Assembly (NCBI GenBank): GCA_046330315.1
Contig: JAXLSZ010000005.1
Location: 1 to 64,000 of the forward strand
Direction: 5' to 3'
Source: JAXLSZ01 sp046330315
GTDB taxonomy: Bacteria; Actinomycetota; Thermoleophilia; Solirubrobacterales; 70-9
Length of the DNA: 64,000 bases
The notes below the pieces were generated by a model. That model saw only the letters and a program-made list of their open reading frames with translations. It was not told where the DNA came from and searched no databases. Of this stretch, positions 1 through 9,014 are shown in pieces (the stretch's first letter is position 1; every line of letters starts with the position of its first letter). The translations under genes and the position numbers were made by a program.

Positions 1-323
1 GTGTGGACGACCCGCCGGCGTCCCCCCCGGGCGGCCGCGTCGAGCAGGGCCCGCGTGCCTTCGACGTTGACCGCGCGCATCTGCTCGGCGTGGGCCCGGG
101 AGAAGCTGTAGAGCGCCGCGAGGTGAAAAACGGCGTCGCAACCCTCCAGGGCCGCTCCGACCGCGTCGGGGTCGCGGATGTCGCCGGCGACGGGCTCGAC
201 CCCGGCGGGGTGGTCTCCGGCGGGATCGAGGTCGAACGCCCTCACCTCGGCCCCGGCCGCCGCCAGCGCCGCGGCGACGTGGGCGCCGATGAAGCCGCCG
301 GCTCCGGTGACCAGGGCCCTCAC
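1..323 (-). CDS. NAD-dependent epimerase/dehydratase (partial, 3' end outside window)
   Basis: The first 107 codons of a short-chain extended dehydrogenase are visible, running off the window edge. It opens with the Rossmann motif VTGAGGFIG and continues through FDLDPAG, GDIRDPD and VFHLAALYS to VNVEGTRALLDAA, which is the standard N-terminal half of a nucleotide-sugar epimerase (NAD binding). The GTG start overlaps the stop of the aminotransferase upstream (GTGA), so the two are translationally coupled. Such epimerase-aminotransferase pairs occur in glycolipid or hopanoid tail pathways, but the substrate here cannot be told from sequence. Confidence 0.88.
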   Translation of the reverse strand, partial: MRALVTGAGGFIGAHVAAALAAAGAEVRAFDLDPAGDHPAGVEPVAGDIRDPDAVGAALEGCDAVFHLAALYSFSRAHAEQMRAVNVEGTRALLDAAARGGRRRVVH

Positions 324-1666
324 GCCGCGCTGCGCCGCCCCGCGGCCGCCCGCCTCGCCATCCCGAGGCCGAAGCGGGCCATCGCCGACGGGACCCGCTC
401 CGCGCGGGCGAGCACCTGGTCGAGCGCGCCGGCAAAGCGGCGGATCTCCTCCTCGGAGACGACCATGGCCGGCAGCGCCTTGACCACGTTCATCCGGTGC
501 CCGGCGACCTGGCAGAGGATCCGGTGCTCGTGGAAGAGCGGCACGGTGACGAGCTGGGCGAAGAGGCCGGGCTGGGCGCGCTCCACCATGTCCCACACCG
601 GGCGTGCCGCCCCCCCTGACGGGGGGCCCAGCTCGATCGCCCAGATCAACCCCAGACCGCGCACCTCGCGGACGACCTCGTAGCGGTCCACCAGGGGCCT
701 GGTCAGCTCCAGCAGCAGCTCGCCGTTTCGGGCCGCCCGCTTCACCAGACCCTCGGTGTCGAGCACGCGCAGCGTGGCGAGCGCCGCCGCCGCCGCGAGG
801 TCGTTGCCGCCGAACGTGGACCCGTGGCGCACCCCGCGCTCCATGCTGTCGAAGACGGCGTCCATGACCTGCCGGCTCGCCAGCAAGGCGCCGATCGGGA
901 CCATGCCGCCCGAGAGGGTCTTGGCGACGCAGATCATGTCCGGGTCCAGCTCGGAGTGCTCGAGCGCGAAGAAGCGCCCGGTGCGCCCGAGCCCCGTCTG
1001 GACCTCGTCGCAGACCAGCAGGGCCCCGGCCTCGCGGCAGCGCTCGGCGACCCCTCGGAGGTAGCCCTCGGGCGGCAGGTTGACGCCCTTCCCCTGGACC
1101 GGCTCGACGACGAAGGCGGCGACGTCGCCGCGCCCGAGCTGGCGCTCGAGCCCCTCGATGTCCCCGAAACCGACCGGCTCGCACCCGGGAAGGAAGGGGC
1201 CGAAGCCGCCGCGGAACTCCTCGTTCCCGTTCAGCGAGAGAGAGCCCATCGTGAGGCCGTGGAAGGCGTGCTCCGCGTAGAGTACGCGCGGGCGCCCGGT
1301 GGTCGCCCGGGCCAGCTTGATCGCGGCCTCGACCGCCTCGGTGCCGCTGCTGGCCGGCACCATCGCCTCGATCCGGGCGGGGGAGCGCCCGACCATCTGC
1401 TCGGCGAGCAGGCCGCTGAGCAGGGTCACCCCGAGCTGGGGGAGGTTGGCGGTCCTGGCCTCCGCGACGGCGGCGATCGCGTCGAGCACCTCGGGGTGGT
1501 TGCGGCCGATGCCGAAGACGCCGTAGCCGCTCAGCAGGTCGAGGTAGCGGTCGCCCCGGTCGTCCACCAGGTAGGGCCCGTCGCCCCGGACCCACCGTCG
1601 GTCGAACCCGAGGGTGCGGACGATGCGGCCGAGCTGGGGATTGAGATAGCGGTCGTTGAGCGCCAT
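320..1666 (-). CDS. Class-III PLP-dependent aminotransferase
   Basis: This 448-residue protein is a fold-type I, class-III aminotransferase related to acetylornithine/ornithine transaminases. Visible landmarks are SGYGVFGIGRNHP near the N-terminus, SSGTEAVEAAIKLAR, the cofactor region CDEVQTGLGRTG with the Asp that contacts the pyridine nitrogen, and VAKTLSGGMVPIGA containing the Schiff-base lysine. I chose the ATG at 1666 because a purine-rich GGGAGAGGAG lies just before it; a longer frame exists upstream but has no family-like sequence. It overlaps the epimerase by 4 nt. A role with that epimerase in making an amino-sugar or an amino-hopanoid is possible but unproven. Confidence 0.9.
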   Translation of the reverse strand: MALNDRYLNPQLGRIVRTLGFDRRWVRGDGPYLVDDRGDRYLDLLSGYGVFGIGRNHPEVLDAIAAVAEARTANLPQLGVTLLSGLLAEQMVGRSPARIEAMVPASSGTEAVEAAIKLARATTGRPRVLYAEHAFHGLTMGSLSLNGNEEFRGGFGPFLPGCEPVGFGDIEGLERQLGRGDVAAFVVEPVQGKGVNLPPEGYLRGVAERCREAGALLVCDEVQTGLGRTGRFFALEHSELDPDMICVAKTLSGGMVPIGALLASRQVMDAVFDSMERGVRHGSTFGGNDLAAAAALATLRVLDTEGLVKRAARNGELLLELTRPLVDRYEVVREVRGLGLIWAIELGPPSGGAARPVWDMVERAQPGLFAQLVTVPLFHEHRILCQVAGHRMNVVKALPAMVVSEEEIRRFAGALDQVLARAERVPSAMARFGLGMARRAAAGRRSAA

Positions 1667-1842
1667 CTCCTCTCCCTCGCGACCGCCCAGAAGCTCGCGG
1701 ACCGGCGGTGGGACGCTGCCCATTCGCTCAGCCTAACCAACGCCCGGGCGTCCGCGACCGGGCCGGGACGCCCGCCGCGGGATGTCCTCCGACCGGGCCG
1801 GGGCGTGCGCCGCGAGCCGGGGCGCCCGGCCTCGGGGCGCCC

Positions 1843-2964
1843 TCACCGCGCGGCGAGGTCCCGGAGGTGGTCCCGGAAGCCCCTCCCGAAGGCGGTGGGG
1901 ACGCCGCCGAAGGTGTCGATCAGCGCCGGCCCGCCGCGGCAGGTCCAGCTTCCCGGCGCCGTCGCGTTCCACGTCCAGCCGAGGTAGGAGATGCCGTGGG
2001 AGTCCGCCCAGGGCATGAAGCGGTCTATGTAGCCGTGCCGGCAGTCGGTCTCGCCCAGCTCGCCGACCACCACCGGGACCCGGCGCGCGCTGGCGGCGAT
2101 GGCCGAGCGGCAGCGGCGCCCGCAGGGTGCAAGGCCGCCGTAGTTGTGCTCGGAGGCGGCCAGGTGGTGAAGCGGGTCACGGGGGCGGTGGGCGAGCCAG
2201 CCCCGCAGGGAGCGCGCCCAGTCGAGCCCGCCGAGCATCAGGGGCTGGGTGGCGCCGGCCGAGCGAACGGCGTCCACGAGGTCCTGCATGCCGGCCGCCC
2301 GGTAGGAGTCCACGTGGCCCTGGGGATCGGCGTAGCCGGGGATCCGGCAGCCGTGCAGCCAGCAGCGCCAGCCGACGTCGTGGGGCTCGTTGTAGAGGTC
2401 GAAGAGGAGGTGGTGGTCGGAGCGGAAGTGCGAGGCGACGCTGCGCCAGAAGGCCGGTGCGTGGTCGGCGTCGGGCATCCGCAGGATCCGGTTGGCGCGG
2501 TTGTCGCCCGCTCCGGCCAGGTGCATGTCGAGGATCACCCAGAGCCCGGCCCGCTCGAGCCTGGAGACGTAGCCCGAGATCGCCGCCCGGTATCGGGGCC
2601 CGCGGAGGGCGGGCTTCACCGTCGCGCTCCCCAGCCAGCACTGCGGGTTGAGCGGCACCCGCACGGCGTTGATCCGCCAAGACTTCATCGCCACGATCGA
2701 GGCGCGGTCGGTGGGACCGTCGAAGAAGCCGTAGCCCTGCACGCAGGCGTACTCGGCGCCGGAGCGGTTGACGCCGAGCAGGCGCACCGCGCGGCCCGAG
2801 CCATCCACGAGGCGGTTTCCTTCGACGGTCACCGCGCGGCTTGCGCGCGCGGCGGGCGCCAGGGAAGCCGCCATGCATCCGATCGCCGCCAGCGCCGCGG
2901 CCGCGCACGCGGATGCCCCGGCAATGCGCCGCGGCGCATGGGCGATTCTGGCGAGCCGGCCCAT
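1843..2964 (-). CDS. Secreted glycoside hydrolase family 5 (cellulase-like)
   Basis: The 373-residue product starts with a signal peptide (positive start, then an Ala-rich hydrophobic stretch to about residue 41, ending PAARAS). The body is a GH5-type TIM barrel: LLGVNRSGAEYACVQG, INAVRVPLNPQCW, LWVILDMHLA, then DLYNEPHDVGW with the acid/base Glu after Asn, SEHNYGG, VVVGELGETDC with the probable nucleophile Glu, and YLGWTWNA. It would act outside the cell on a beta-glucan or mannan; substrate is not deducible. It is a single gene with about 180 bp of non-coding DNA before the aminotransferase and is divergent from the P450. Confidence 0.88.
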   Translation of the reverse strand: MGRLARIAHAPRRIAGASACAAAALAAIGCMAASLAPAARASRAVTVEGNRLVDGSGRAVRLLGVNRSGAEYACVQGYGFFDGPTDRASIVAMKSWRINAVRVPLNPQCWLGSATVKPALRGPRYRAAISGYVSRLERAGLWVILDMHLAGAGDNRANRILRMPDADHAPAFWRSVASHFRSDHHLLFDLYNEPHDVGWRCWLHGCRIPGYADPQGHVDSYRAAGMQDLVDAVRSAGATQPLMLGGLDWARSLRGWLAHRPRDPLHHLAASEHNYGGLAPCGRRCRSAIAASARRVPVVVGELGETDCRHGYIDRFMPWADSHGISYLGWTWNATAPGSWTCRGGPALIDTFGGVPTAFGRGFRDHLRDLAAR

Positions 2965-3088
2965 GCCCCACTGATAACGGATCCGCCGGGACCGCGGGGT
3001 CTCCCTGGACGAGGGTGCGAGGGTCCTGGCTGGTCAGCCAGTATCATCGCCGCCGTTCGAGGCGAGCGCCGATCACGGAGGAGTGGGC

Positions 3089-4318
3089 ATGAAGCCGGTC
3101 GATACCGAGAACCTCGAGAAGGTCCGCGTCACCGAGCGCGAGCATTGGCTCGACGGCCCGCCGCACGACCTCTTCCGGGCCCTTCGCGGCGGCTGCCCGG
3201 TGCACTGGACGGACCACATCAGCGAATACCCCGACGAGGCCGGCTACTGGTCGGTGACCACGGCCGATGACATCCACACGGTCAGCTACGACTGGAAGAC
3301 CTACTCCTCCGAGCTGGGCGGCGTCACCGCGGTCAACGCCGGCTTCCCGATGGAGCTCAGCCGGGCGATGTTCATCGGCATGGACCCGCCCAAGCACGAC
3401 CGCATCAAGATGCTCTTCCAGCGCGGCTTCACCCCGAAGCGGATCGCCGAGCACGAGACGGCGATCCGCGAGATCGTCGAGGACGTGTTGGACCGGCTCG
3501 AGGGGCGCGAGACCTGCGACCTGGTCACCGACGTCGCCCAGCCCGCCGTCTCGCGGGTGATCGGCAGCTTCATGGGCATCCCGCCCGAGGACGACGCGAT
3601 CTGGGCGAACCTGATGAACGCGGCGCTCGGGGCGGGGGACCCCGATCTCAACCCCGGTGGCGTCCCCGAGGTGCTCGAGAAGGACATCCCCGAGATCTTC
3701 GACCGCTGCCGGGCGATGATCGCCGAGCGCCGCGAGAACCCCACCGAGGACCTGACCAGCGTCCTGGTCCACGCCGAGATCGACGGGCAGCGCCTCGAGG
3801 AGCACGAGATCGTCATGGGCTTCTTCCTGCTGGTCGCGGCGGGCAACGACAGCACCAAGGCCACCTACTGCAGCGGCATGCGGGCGCTGCTGGAGAACCC
3901 CGACCAGATGCGGATGCTGGTCTCGGACCCCTCGCTGATCCCCGGCGCCGTCGAGGAGTCGCTGCGGATGTTCCCGGCCTTCGCGCACTTCCGCCGCACC
4001 GCCACCCGCGACACCGAGCTGAACGGGCGGGAGATCCGCGAGGGCGACAAGGTGGTGATGTGGTACGTCTCCTCCAACCGCGACGAGAGCCGCTATGAGG
4101 ACCCCGACCGCTTCGACGTGCTGCGAAACCCCGAGCACCAGGCCTTCGGGGCGGGCGGGCGCCACTACTGCCTGGGCACCGCGCTGGCCCGGCTGGAGCT
4201 GCGGATCCTCTTCGAGGAGACGCTGAAGCGGTTCCCGGAGATGGAGATCGCCGGGGAGCCGCAGCAGGTCCTCTCTCCCTTCATCAACCAGCTCAAGTCG
4301 CTGCCCGTCCGCTGGTAG
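3089..4318 (+). CDS. Cytochrome P450 (CYP124/125/142-like)
   Basis: A 409-residue soluble bacterial P450. The I-helix oxygen-activation motif AAGNDSTKA, the K-helix ExxR (EESLRM), and the haem loop FGAGGRHYCLGTALA with its cysteine thiolate are all intact. The segment FRRTATRDTELNGREIREG resembles the CYP124/125/142 clan, which oxidises sterol side chains and branched lipids in actinobacteria. GGAGGAG at 3076-3082 fits the ATG at 3089 with a 6-nt gap; a GTG at 3083 abuts the same site and is less likely. No ferredoxin or reductase gene is adjacent, so redox partners must lie elsewhere. Confidence 0.93.
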   Translation: MKPVDTENLEKVRVTEREHWLDGPPHDLFRALRGGCPVHWTDHISEYPDEAGYWSVTTADDIHTVSYDWKTYSSELGGVTAVNAGFPMELSRAMFIGMDPPKHDRIKMLFQRGFTPKRIAEHETAIREIVEDVLDRLEGRETCDLVTDVAQPAVSRVIGSFMGIPPEDDAIWANLMNAALGAGDPDLNPGGVPEVLEKDIPEIFDRCRAMIAERRENPTEDLTSVLVHAEIDGQRLEEHEIVMGFFLLVAAGNDSTKATYCSGMRALLENPDQMRMLVSDPSLIPGAVEESLRMFPAFAHFRRTATRDTELNGREIREGDKVVMWYVSSNRDESRYEDPDRFDVLRNPEHQAFGAGGRHYCLGTALARLELRILFEETLKRFPEMEIAGEPQQVLSPFINQLKSLPVRW

Positions 4319-4654
4319 GCAGGTCAGCGGCGGCGCTGCGCGCAGGGGCCGGCTGCCCCGTCCCAGGGGGCGGTTGCCCGCAGGGGCCGGCCACGGGATC
4401 GGCGGCGATCACGTCGCGCGCCGCCTCCTGCTGGCCCGAGCGGCCCGCGTCGAAGCCGCTGGGATCGACCGACCCCCCGGGGGTCGCCGCCCGAACGCCG
4501 CCAGCACCACGGCCCCGCTCGCGAGAGTGATCGAAACCAGCGCATTGATGCTTATCTTCACTCTCGCCAGCGGGGCGGCGGATGAGGGCCGCGGCCGGGC
4601 CCGCCCCAGGCCGGAGAGCGCCGAGACGCCGAAGGCCCACCCCGGACGCCGGCC
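4319..4654 (+). other. 336-bp intergenic region between convergent genes
   Basis: This stretch separates the convergent P450 and cupredoxin genes. It contains two nearby copies of a short CGCAGGGGCCGG motif (around 4339 and 4379), which may contribute to a terminator-like fold. On the minus strand, 4409-4561 could encode a 50-residue peptide with one hydrophobic segment from a GTG, but it lacks a convincing ribosome binding site. I see no recognisable gene. Confidence 0.5.
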
Positions 4655-5359
4655 TCAGCGGAGCGTTCGCGAGGCCGAGTCGGACTTGCCGAAGGGGACC
4701 GAGCCGGTCGCGGTGACCTTGGCCGACTTCAGGTTCTTCAGCGAACGCTTGCCGGCCGCGGTGAGGGCGAGGGTGACATTGCGCGACGCTCCCTGCGCCA
4801 GGTCGATGCCCGCCGCCGAGCCCAGCTTGCGGGCGCCCTTCTTGGCGACCACCGAGATGCGGTCGCTCAGGGTCTTCGCGGAGACCTTCACCTTCAGCTT
4901 CCCTGAGGAGCGGACCTTGGAGAGCGACTGGGCCGGGATCGCCACGTCGATCTTCGGCCGCGCCACCGGCGGGCTGCTCTTCTGCTGGATCGTCAGCTTG
5001 CTCTTCATCGTCGGCCCGTGGATCGTGCAGAAGAAGTCGTAGGTCCCGGCCGGCAGGTACTGGGTGCCGTTGACGATCCCCGTGTGGTCCTTGGCGATGT
5101 TGGCCGAGCGAAACAGCGGCTTGCCGTCCGGGCCCTTCTGGAAAGCCGTGACGTTGTGCGGGGAGTCGGCGCCGGCGTTGTCGAACACCGGTACCTCCGA
5201 GACGTCGGAGAAGTACTCGGGCTCGGTGAACGTGCAGCAGTTGGGGTCGGCCTTGATCGTCTCCGCCGCGTAGGCGACCCCGGCCCAGAGGCCGACCGCC
5301 GCCGCGACCGCCGCGACCCCGCCCAGCAACAGCCTGCTCCGCCGCCTCCGGTTGATCAC
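4655..5359 (-). CDS. Secreted cupredoxin (plastocyanin-like) with C-terminal repeat domain
   Basis: A 234-residue exported protein. A hydrophobic signal segment (about residues 10-32) ends at VAYAAE. The type-1 copper ligands can be read: His in SPHNVTAF, then Cys, His and Met in FFCTIHGPTMK. The C-terminal third (from about residue 135) is a Lys/Ser/Ala-rich beta domain (SGKLKVKVSAK, NVTLALTAAGKRSLK) of the kind that follows secreted domains in soil actinobacteria. The GTG at 5359 is preceded by GAGGAAGAG; the frame stays open further upstream into a tandem repeat but that is unlikely to be coding. Probably electron transfer or copper handling at the cell surface. Confidence 0.85.
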   Translation of the reverse strand: MINRRRRSRLLLGGVAAVAAAVGLWAGVAYAAETIKADPNCCTFTEPEYFSDVSEVPVFDNAGADSPHNVTAFQKGPDGKPLFRSANIAKDHTGIVNGTQYLPAGTYDFFCTIHGPTMKSKLTIQQKSSPPVARPKIDVAIPAQSLSKVRSSGKLKVKVSAKTLSDRISVVAKKGARKLGSAAGIDLAQGASRNVTLALTAAGKRSLKNLKSAKVTATGSVPFGKSDSASRTLR

Positions 5360-5380
5360 GACCCCCCTAACTCTTCCTCG

Positions 5381-5458
5381 CCCGCATAGTTGCGCCGTCC
5401 TCCCCGCCCGCATAGTTGCGCCGTCCTCCCCGCCCGCATAGTTGCGCCGTCCTCCCCG
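5381..5458. repeat. Three perfect 26-bp tandem repeats
   Basis: Three exact copies of a 26-bp unit (5381-5406, 5407-5432, 5433-5458) lie between the superoxide dismutase stop and the cupredoxin start. Read on the minus strand, each copy contains GGGGAGGACGG followed by an ATG, so the array multiplies a start-site-like sequence ahead of the cupredoxin. Function unknown. Confidence 0.95.
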
Positions 5459-5480
5459 CCGAATCGCCTGCCCGCAGCCC

Positions 5481-6089
<609 letters not shown>

Positions 6090-6136
6090 CAGTCGCTCTC
6101 CTGGGGATCGAAGGTTGGTGACATGGAGCCTAGCGA

Positions 6137-6330
6137 GCCGGATCGCCCGGGTTCGCCGCGGGAGGCGTGTGCGTCCGTCCTTGCCGCGGGAGGCGTGTGC
6201 GTCCGTCCTTGCCGCGGGAGGCGTGTGCGTCCGTCCTTGCCGCGGGAGGAGTGTGCGTCCGTCCTTGCCGCGGGAGGAGTTCGCGCCCGGGTTCGCCGCG
6301 GGAGGCGCGTGCGCCCGTCCTTGCCGCCGG
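6137..6330. repeat. 28-bp tandem repeat array, seven copies
   Basis: Units begin at about 6137, 6165, 6193, 6221, 6249, 6277 and 6305. The copies at 6165, 6193 and 6221 are identical, 6249 differs slightly, and the outer ones are more diverged (6137 and 6277 share a variant with CGGGTTCGCC). The array fills the gap between the fabI stop and the sod start. There are no unique spacers. Confidence 0.95.
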
Positions 6331-6331
6331 C

Positions 6332-7108
6332 CTAGGGCGGCGAGACAGGCGCGACGGCGTGGAAGCCGCCGTCGACGTGGATGATCTCGCCGCTGATCCC
6401 GCTGCCCAGGTCGGAGAGCAGGAAGAGCGCGCAGTCGGCCACGGGGGCGGGGTCCGAGGAGTCCCAGCCGAGCGGGGCCGCCTCGCTCCAGCCGATCGAG
6501 AGGGTGGAGAAGCCCTCGATGCCGCTCGCCGCCGCGGTGGAGAGCGGCCCGGCCGAGACCAGGTTCACCCTGATCCCGCGGGGGCCCAGCTCGCGGGCCA
6601 GGTAGCGCGAGGTGGATTCCAGGGCGGCCTTGGCAACCCCCATCCAGTCGTATGCGGGCCAGGCCACCGAGGCGTCGAAGTCGAGGCCGACGATGCTGCC
6701 CCCCGCCCCCATCACCGGCAGCAGCGCCTCGCCCAGCGCCTTCAGCGAGAAGGCGCTGGTCTCGAAAGCCTGCTTGGCGCTCTCCCGCGGGGCCGCCATG
6801 AAGTTCCCTCCGATCGCGTCGGGGGGGGCGAAGGCGACCGCGTGGACGGCGCCGTCCACCCTTCCCCAGCGGCGCTCCAGCTCCCCGGCGAGCGCCGCGA
6901 GGTCCTCGTCGCTGTTGACGTCAAGCTCGAGCACCTCGGGAGGCTCGGGGAGCGACCTCGCGGCCCGCTCGGTGATCCGCCGAACCCGGCCGAAGCTGGT
7001 CAGCAGCACCTCGGCCCCCTGGCTCTGGGCGCGCTCGGCGATCGAGTAGGCGATGCTGCGGCGGTTGATCACCCCCGTGACGAGGATCCGCCTGCCCTCG
7101 AGGATCAG
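6332..7108 (-). CDS. fabI: Enoyl-[acyl-carrier-protein] reductase (FabI type)
   Basis: A 258-residue SDR-fold enoyl reductase that performs the last, NAD(P)H-dependent reduction of each fatty acid elongation round. Features are ILVTGVINRRSIAYSIA (divergent FabI nucleotide-binding loop), AVHAVAFAP, and the Tyr-x6-Lys catalytic pair in YDWMGVAKAALE; the end GISGEIIHVDGGFH is typical. No ATG, GTG or TTG lies at the right place: the only well-placed codon is CTG at 7108, overlapping the MaoC stop as CTGA, just as every other junction in this operon overlaps. It is the last gene of the fab operon. Confidence 0.92.
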   Translation of the reverse strand: MILEGRRILVTGVINRRSIAYSIAERAQSQGAEVLLTSFGRVRRITERAARSLPEPPEVLELDVNSDEDLAALAGELERRWGRVDGAVHAVAFAPPDAIGGNFMAAPRESAKQAFETSAFSLKALGEALLPVMGAGGSIVGLDFDASVAWPAYDWMGVAKAALESTSRYLARELGPRGIRVNLVSAGPLSTAAASGIEGFSTLSIGWSEAAPLGWDSSDPAPVADCALFLLSDLGSGISGEIIHVDGGFHAVAPVSPP

Positions 7109-7611
7109 AGCAAGGCCCCCTCGCCGGCTCCGGGCGCCCCGGCTCCGGGCGCTCCGGCTCCGGGCGCCGGCCCACCTCGCCGCCACAGCGCACTGACGCG
7201 CGCCCGAGCGACCGTCTCCCCGTCCTGGTTCGCGACCTTCCAGAGAAAGACGGCGAGGCCGGTCTCGTGGTCGAGCTCCCTGGTCTCCTCGAGCCGGCCC
7301 TCGACGTGAATCGTGTCGCCGATCATCACCGGACGCTTGAAGGCGACGGAGTCCAGGCCGCGAAGCGCGAGCACCCGCTCGGGGTCGATCGGGACCAGCC
7401 CGACCGCGTAGGAGAGGACGAGCATCCCGTGGGCCACCCGGGCGCCGAAGCGCCCGGCGGCGGCCCACTCGGCGTCGGAGTGCTGAGGATGCCAGTCGCC
7501 GGTCAGCGCCGAGAAGCCGACCAGATCGGACTCGGTGATCGTCCGCCCCGGCGTGGTGAAGGACTCCCCGGGGGTGAGGTCGTCGAAGTCGGCGCCGAGC
7601 GGACCGCTCAC
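7105..7611 (-). CDS. MaoC-like hot-dog dehydratase
   Basis: A 168-residue MaoC/R-hydratase family protein. TITESDLVGFSALTGDW followed by HPQHSD holds the Asp and His of the hot-dog hydratase site, and ARVAHGMLVLSYAVGL matches the family. There is no fabZ in the operon, so this protein probably dehydrates 3-hydroxyacyl-ACP, as HadB-type proteins do in mycobacteria (inference). The last ~23 residues are an Ala-Pro-Gly tail from a 15-bp repeat in triplicate at 7124-7168. The GTG start overlaps the upstream stop (GTGA). Confidence 0.87.
   Translation of the reverse strand: MSGPLGADFDDLTPGESFTTPGRTITESDLVGFSALTGDWHPQHSDAEWAAAGRFGARVAHGMLVLSYAVGLVPIDPERVLALRGLDSVAFKRPVMIGDTIHVEGRLEETRELDHETGLAVFLWKVANQDGETVARARVSALWRRGGPAPGAGAPGAGAPGAGEGALL
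7124..7168. repeat. 15-bp in-frame tandem repeat, three copies, in the MaoC gene
   Basis: Three copies (7124-7138, 7139-7153, 7154-7168; one base differs in the middle copy) encode Pro-Gly-Ala-type pentapeptides at the C-terminus of the MaoC-like protein, beyond the hot-dog fold. Confidence 0.9.
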
Positions 7612-9014
7612 GGACGGTCCCTCCAGGCCAGCGCCGAGGCGAGACGGGCCCTGGTCGCGGCGGGCTCGATCACCTCGTCCACGTAGCCGCTCGCCGCCGC
7701 CGCCTCGGCGCTGAGGTGCTCCTCGGCGTAGGAGGCGGCCAGCAGGTCGTGGGCCTCGGGCCGGGCTGCCCCCAGCTCGCGGCGGTGGACGATCCCGACC
7801 GCCTGGCGCGCGGCCATGATCCCGATCTCCGCCTGCGGCCAGGCGAAGACCGCGTCGGCGCCGAGGTCGCGGGAGTTCATCGTGATCACCGCGCCGCCGT
7901 AGGCCTTGCGCAGCACCACCGTCAGCTTCGGCACCCGCGCCGCCGCGAAGGCCCGCAGCAGCGAGGCCCCGTGACGGATCACCCCGGCCTCCTCCTGGCG
8001 GCGCCCGGGCATGAAGCCGGGGGTGTCGACGAGCACGACCAGCGGCAGCCCGAAGCGCTCGCAGCGCTCGATGAAGATCGAGGCCTTCTCGGCCGCGGCC
8101 GCGTCGATCACTCCCGCCAGCCGGCAGGGCTGGTTGGCGATCAGGCCGATCGGCCGGCCCTCGATCCTGCACATCGCGGTGATCATGTTCGGCGCCCAGC
8201 GCGGCGAGGCCTCCAGCAGCCGCCCGTCGTCGAGGAGGGAGGCCGCCACCTCGCGCACGTCATAGACCTTGCGGGCCTCGGCGGGGACCGGGGCGGCGGG
8301 GTCTGCGGCGGGGGCCCGGCCGGGCTCGATGCGGGGGGCCTCGCCGATCCGCGAGGGAAGCAGCCCGAGCAGCTCGCGCACCAGCGCCGCCGCACCGGCC
8401 GGGTCGGGCACCGAGAAGTGGGAGACGCCGTTGCGGCCGTGCACCCGCACCCCGCCGAGGTCCTCCATGCTGACCTCCTCGCCGAGCGCCGCCCGCACCA
8501 CCCCCGGGCCGGTCAGGAACATCCGCCCCTCCCCGGTCATCACCACGAAGTCGGTGAGCGCCGGCGAGTAGGCGCCGCCGCCCGCCGAGACGCCCGAGAC
8601 CACCGAGATCTGCGGGACGCGCCGGGAGAGCTCGACGCTGCGCCGGAAGATCCGCCCGTAGCCGGCGAGCGCGGCGTGGCCCTCCTGGAGCCTCGCCCCC
8701 CCGGACTCGACGAAGCCGACCAGCGGGGCGCCAGCGCGATCGGCCAGCTCCATCACCCGCACTATCGAGTCGGCGTGCGCCTCGCCCAGGCTGCCTCCCA
8801 GGAACCCGGGGTCCTCGGCGTAGCAGAAGACCGGCCGCCCGCCGACCCGGGCCGAGCCGGCGAGCACGCCGTCGTCGGGGCGGGCCCGCTCGCCGATCCT
8901 CCGCGAGACGACGCCGGTGCGGATCAGCTCCAGGGTGCCGGGATCGGCGAGCAGCTCGAGCCGCTCGACCGGGACGCTCGCGGCGGAGCGCGAAGGTGTC
9001 GCCACGGCGCTCAA
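7608..9014 (-). CDS. Acyl-CoA (acetyl-CoA) carboxylase, carboxyltransferase beta subunit
   Basis: A 468-residue carboxyltransferase with both crotonase-like halves in one chain, as in actinobacterial AccD/PccB proteins. The N-half has GFVESGGARLQEG and SVVSGVSAGGGAYSPALTD, the C-half has VDTPGFMPGRRQEEAG and LRKAYGGAVITMNS, the oxyanion and CoA-binding segments. It moves carboxyl from biotin to acetyl- or propionyl-CoA. Its position between fabF and maoC suggests it makes malonyl-CoA for this pathway. No biotin carboxylase subunit is in the window. The TTG at 9014 overlaps the fabF stop (TTGA); a GTG at 9005 is an alternative. Confidence 0.93.
   Translation of the reverse strand: MSAVATPSRSAASVPVERLELLADPGTLELIRTGVVSRRIGERARPDDGVLAGSARVGGRPVFCYAEDPGFLGGSLGEAHADSIVRVMELADRAGAPLVGFVESGGARLQEGHAALAGYGRIFRRSVELSRRVPQISVVSGVSAGGGAYSPALTDFVVMTGEGRMFLTGPGVVRAALGEEVSMEDLGGVRVHGRNGVSHFSVPDPAGAAALVRELLGLLPSRIGEAPRIEPGRAPAADPAAPVPAEARKVYDVREVAASLLDDGRLLEASPRWAPNMITAMCRIEGRPIGLIANQPCRLAGVIDAAAAEKASIFIERCERFGLPLVVLVDTPGFMPGRRQEEAGVIRHGASLLRAFAAARVPKLTVVLRKAYGGAVITMNSRDLGADAVFAWPQAEIGIMAARQAVGIVHRRELGAARPEAHDLLAASYAEEHLSAEAAAASGYVDEVIEPAATRARLASALAWRDRP

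Noticed and set aside
4409..4561. 50-residue membrane peptide on the minus strand
   Set aside because: One hydrophobic segment from a GTG, but no ribosome site and no further support.
4374..5042. Plus-strand frame across the intergenic region and cupredoxin
   Set aside because: It lies antisense to the well-supported cupredoxin gene and has no family-like sequence; high-GC shadow frame.
6137..6330. CRISPR-like array of 28-bp repeats
   Set aside because: The units are directly adjacent with no unique spacers and no cas genes are near; it is a tandem repeat.
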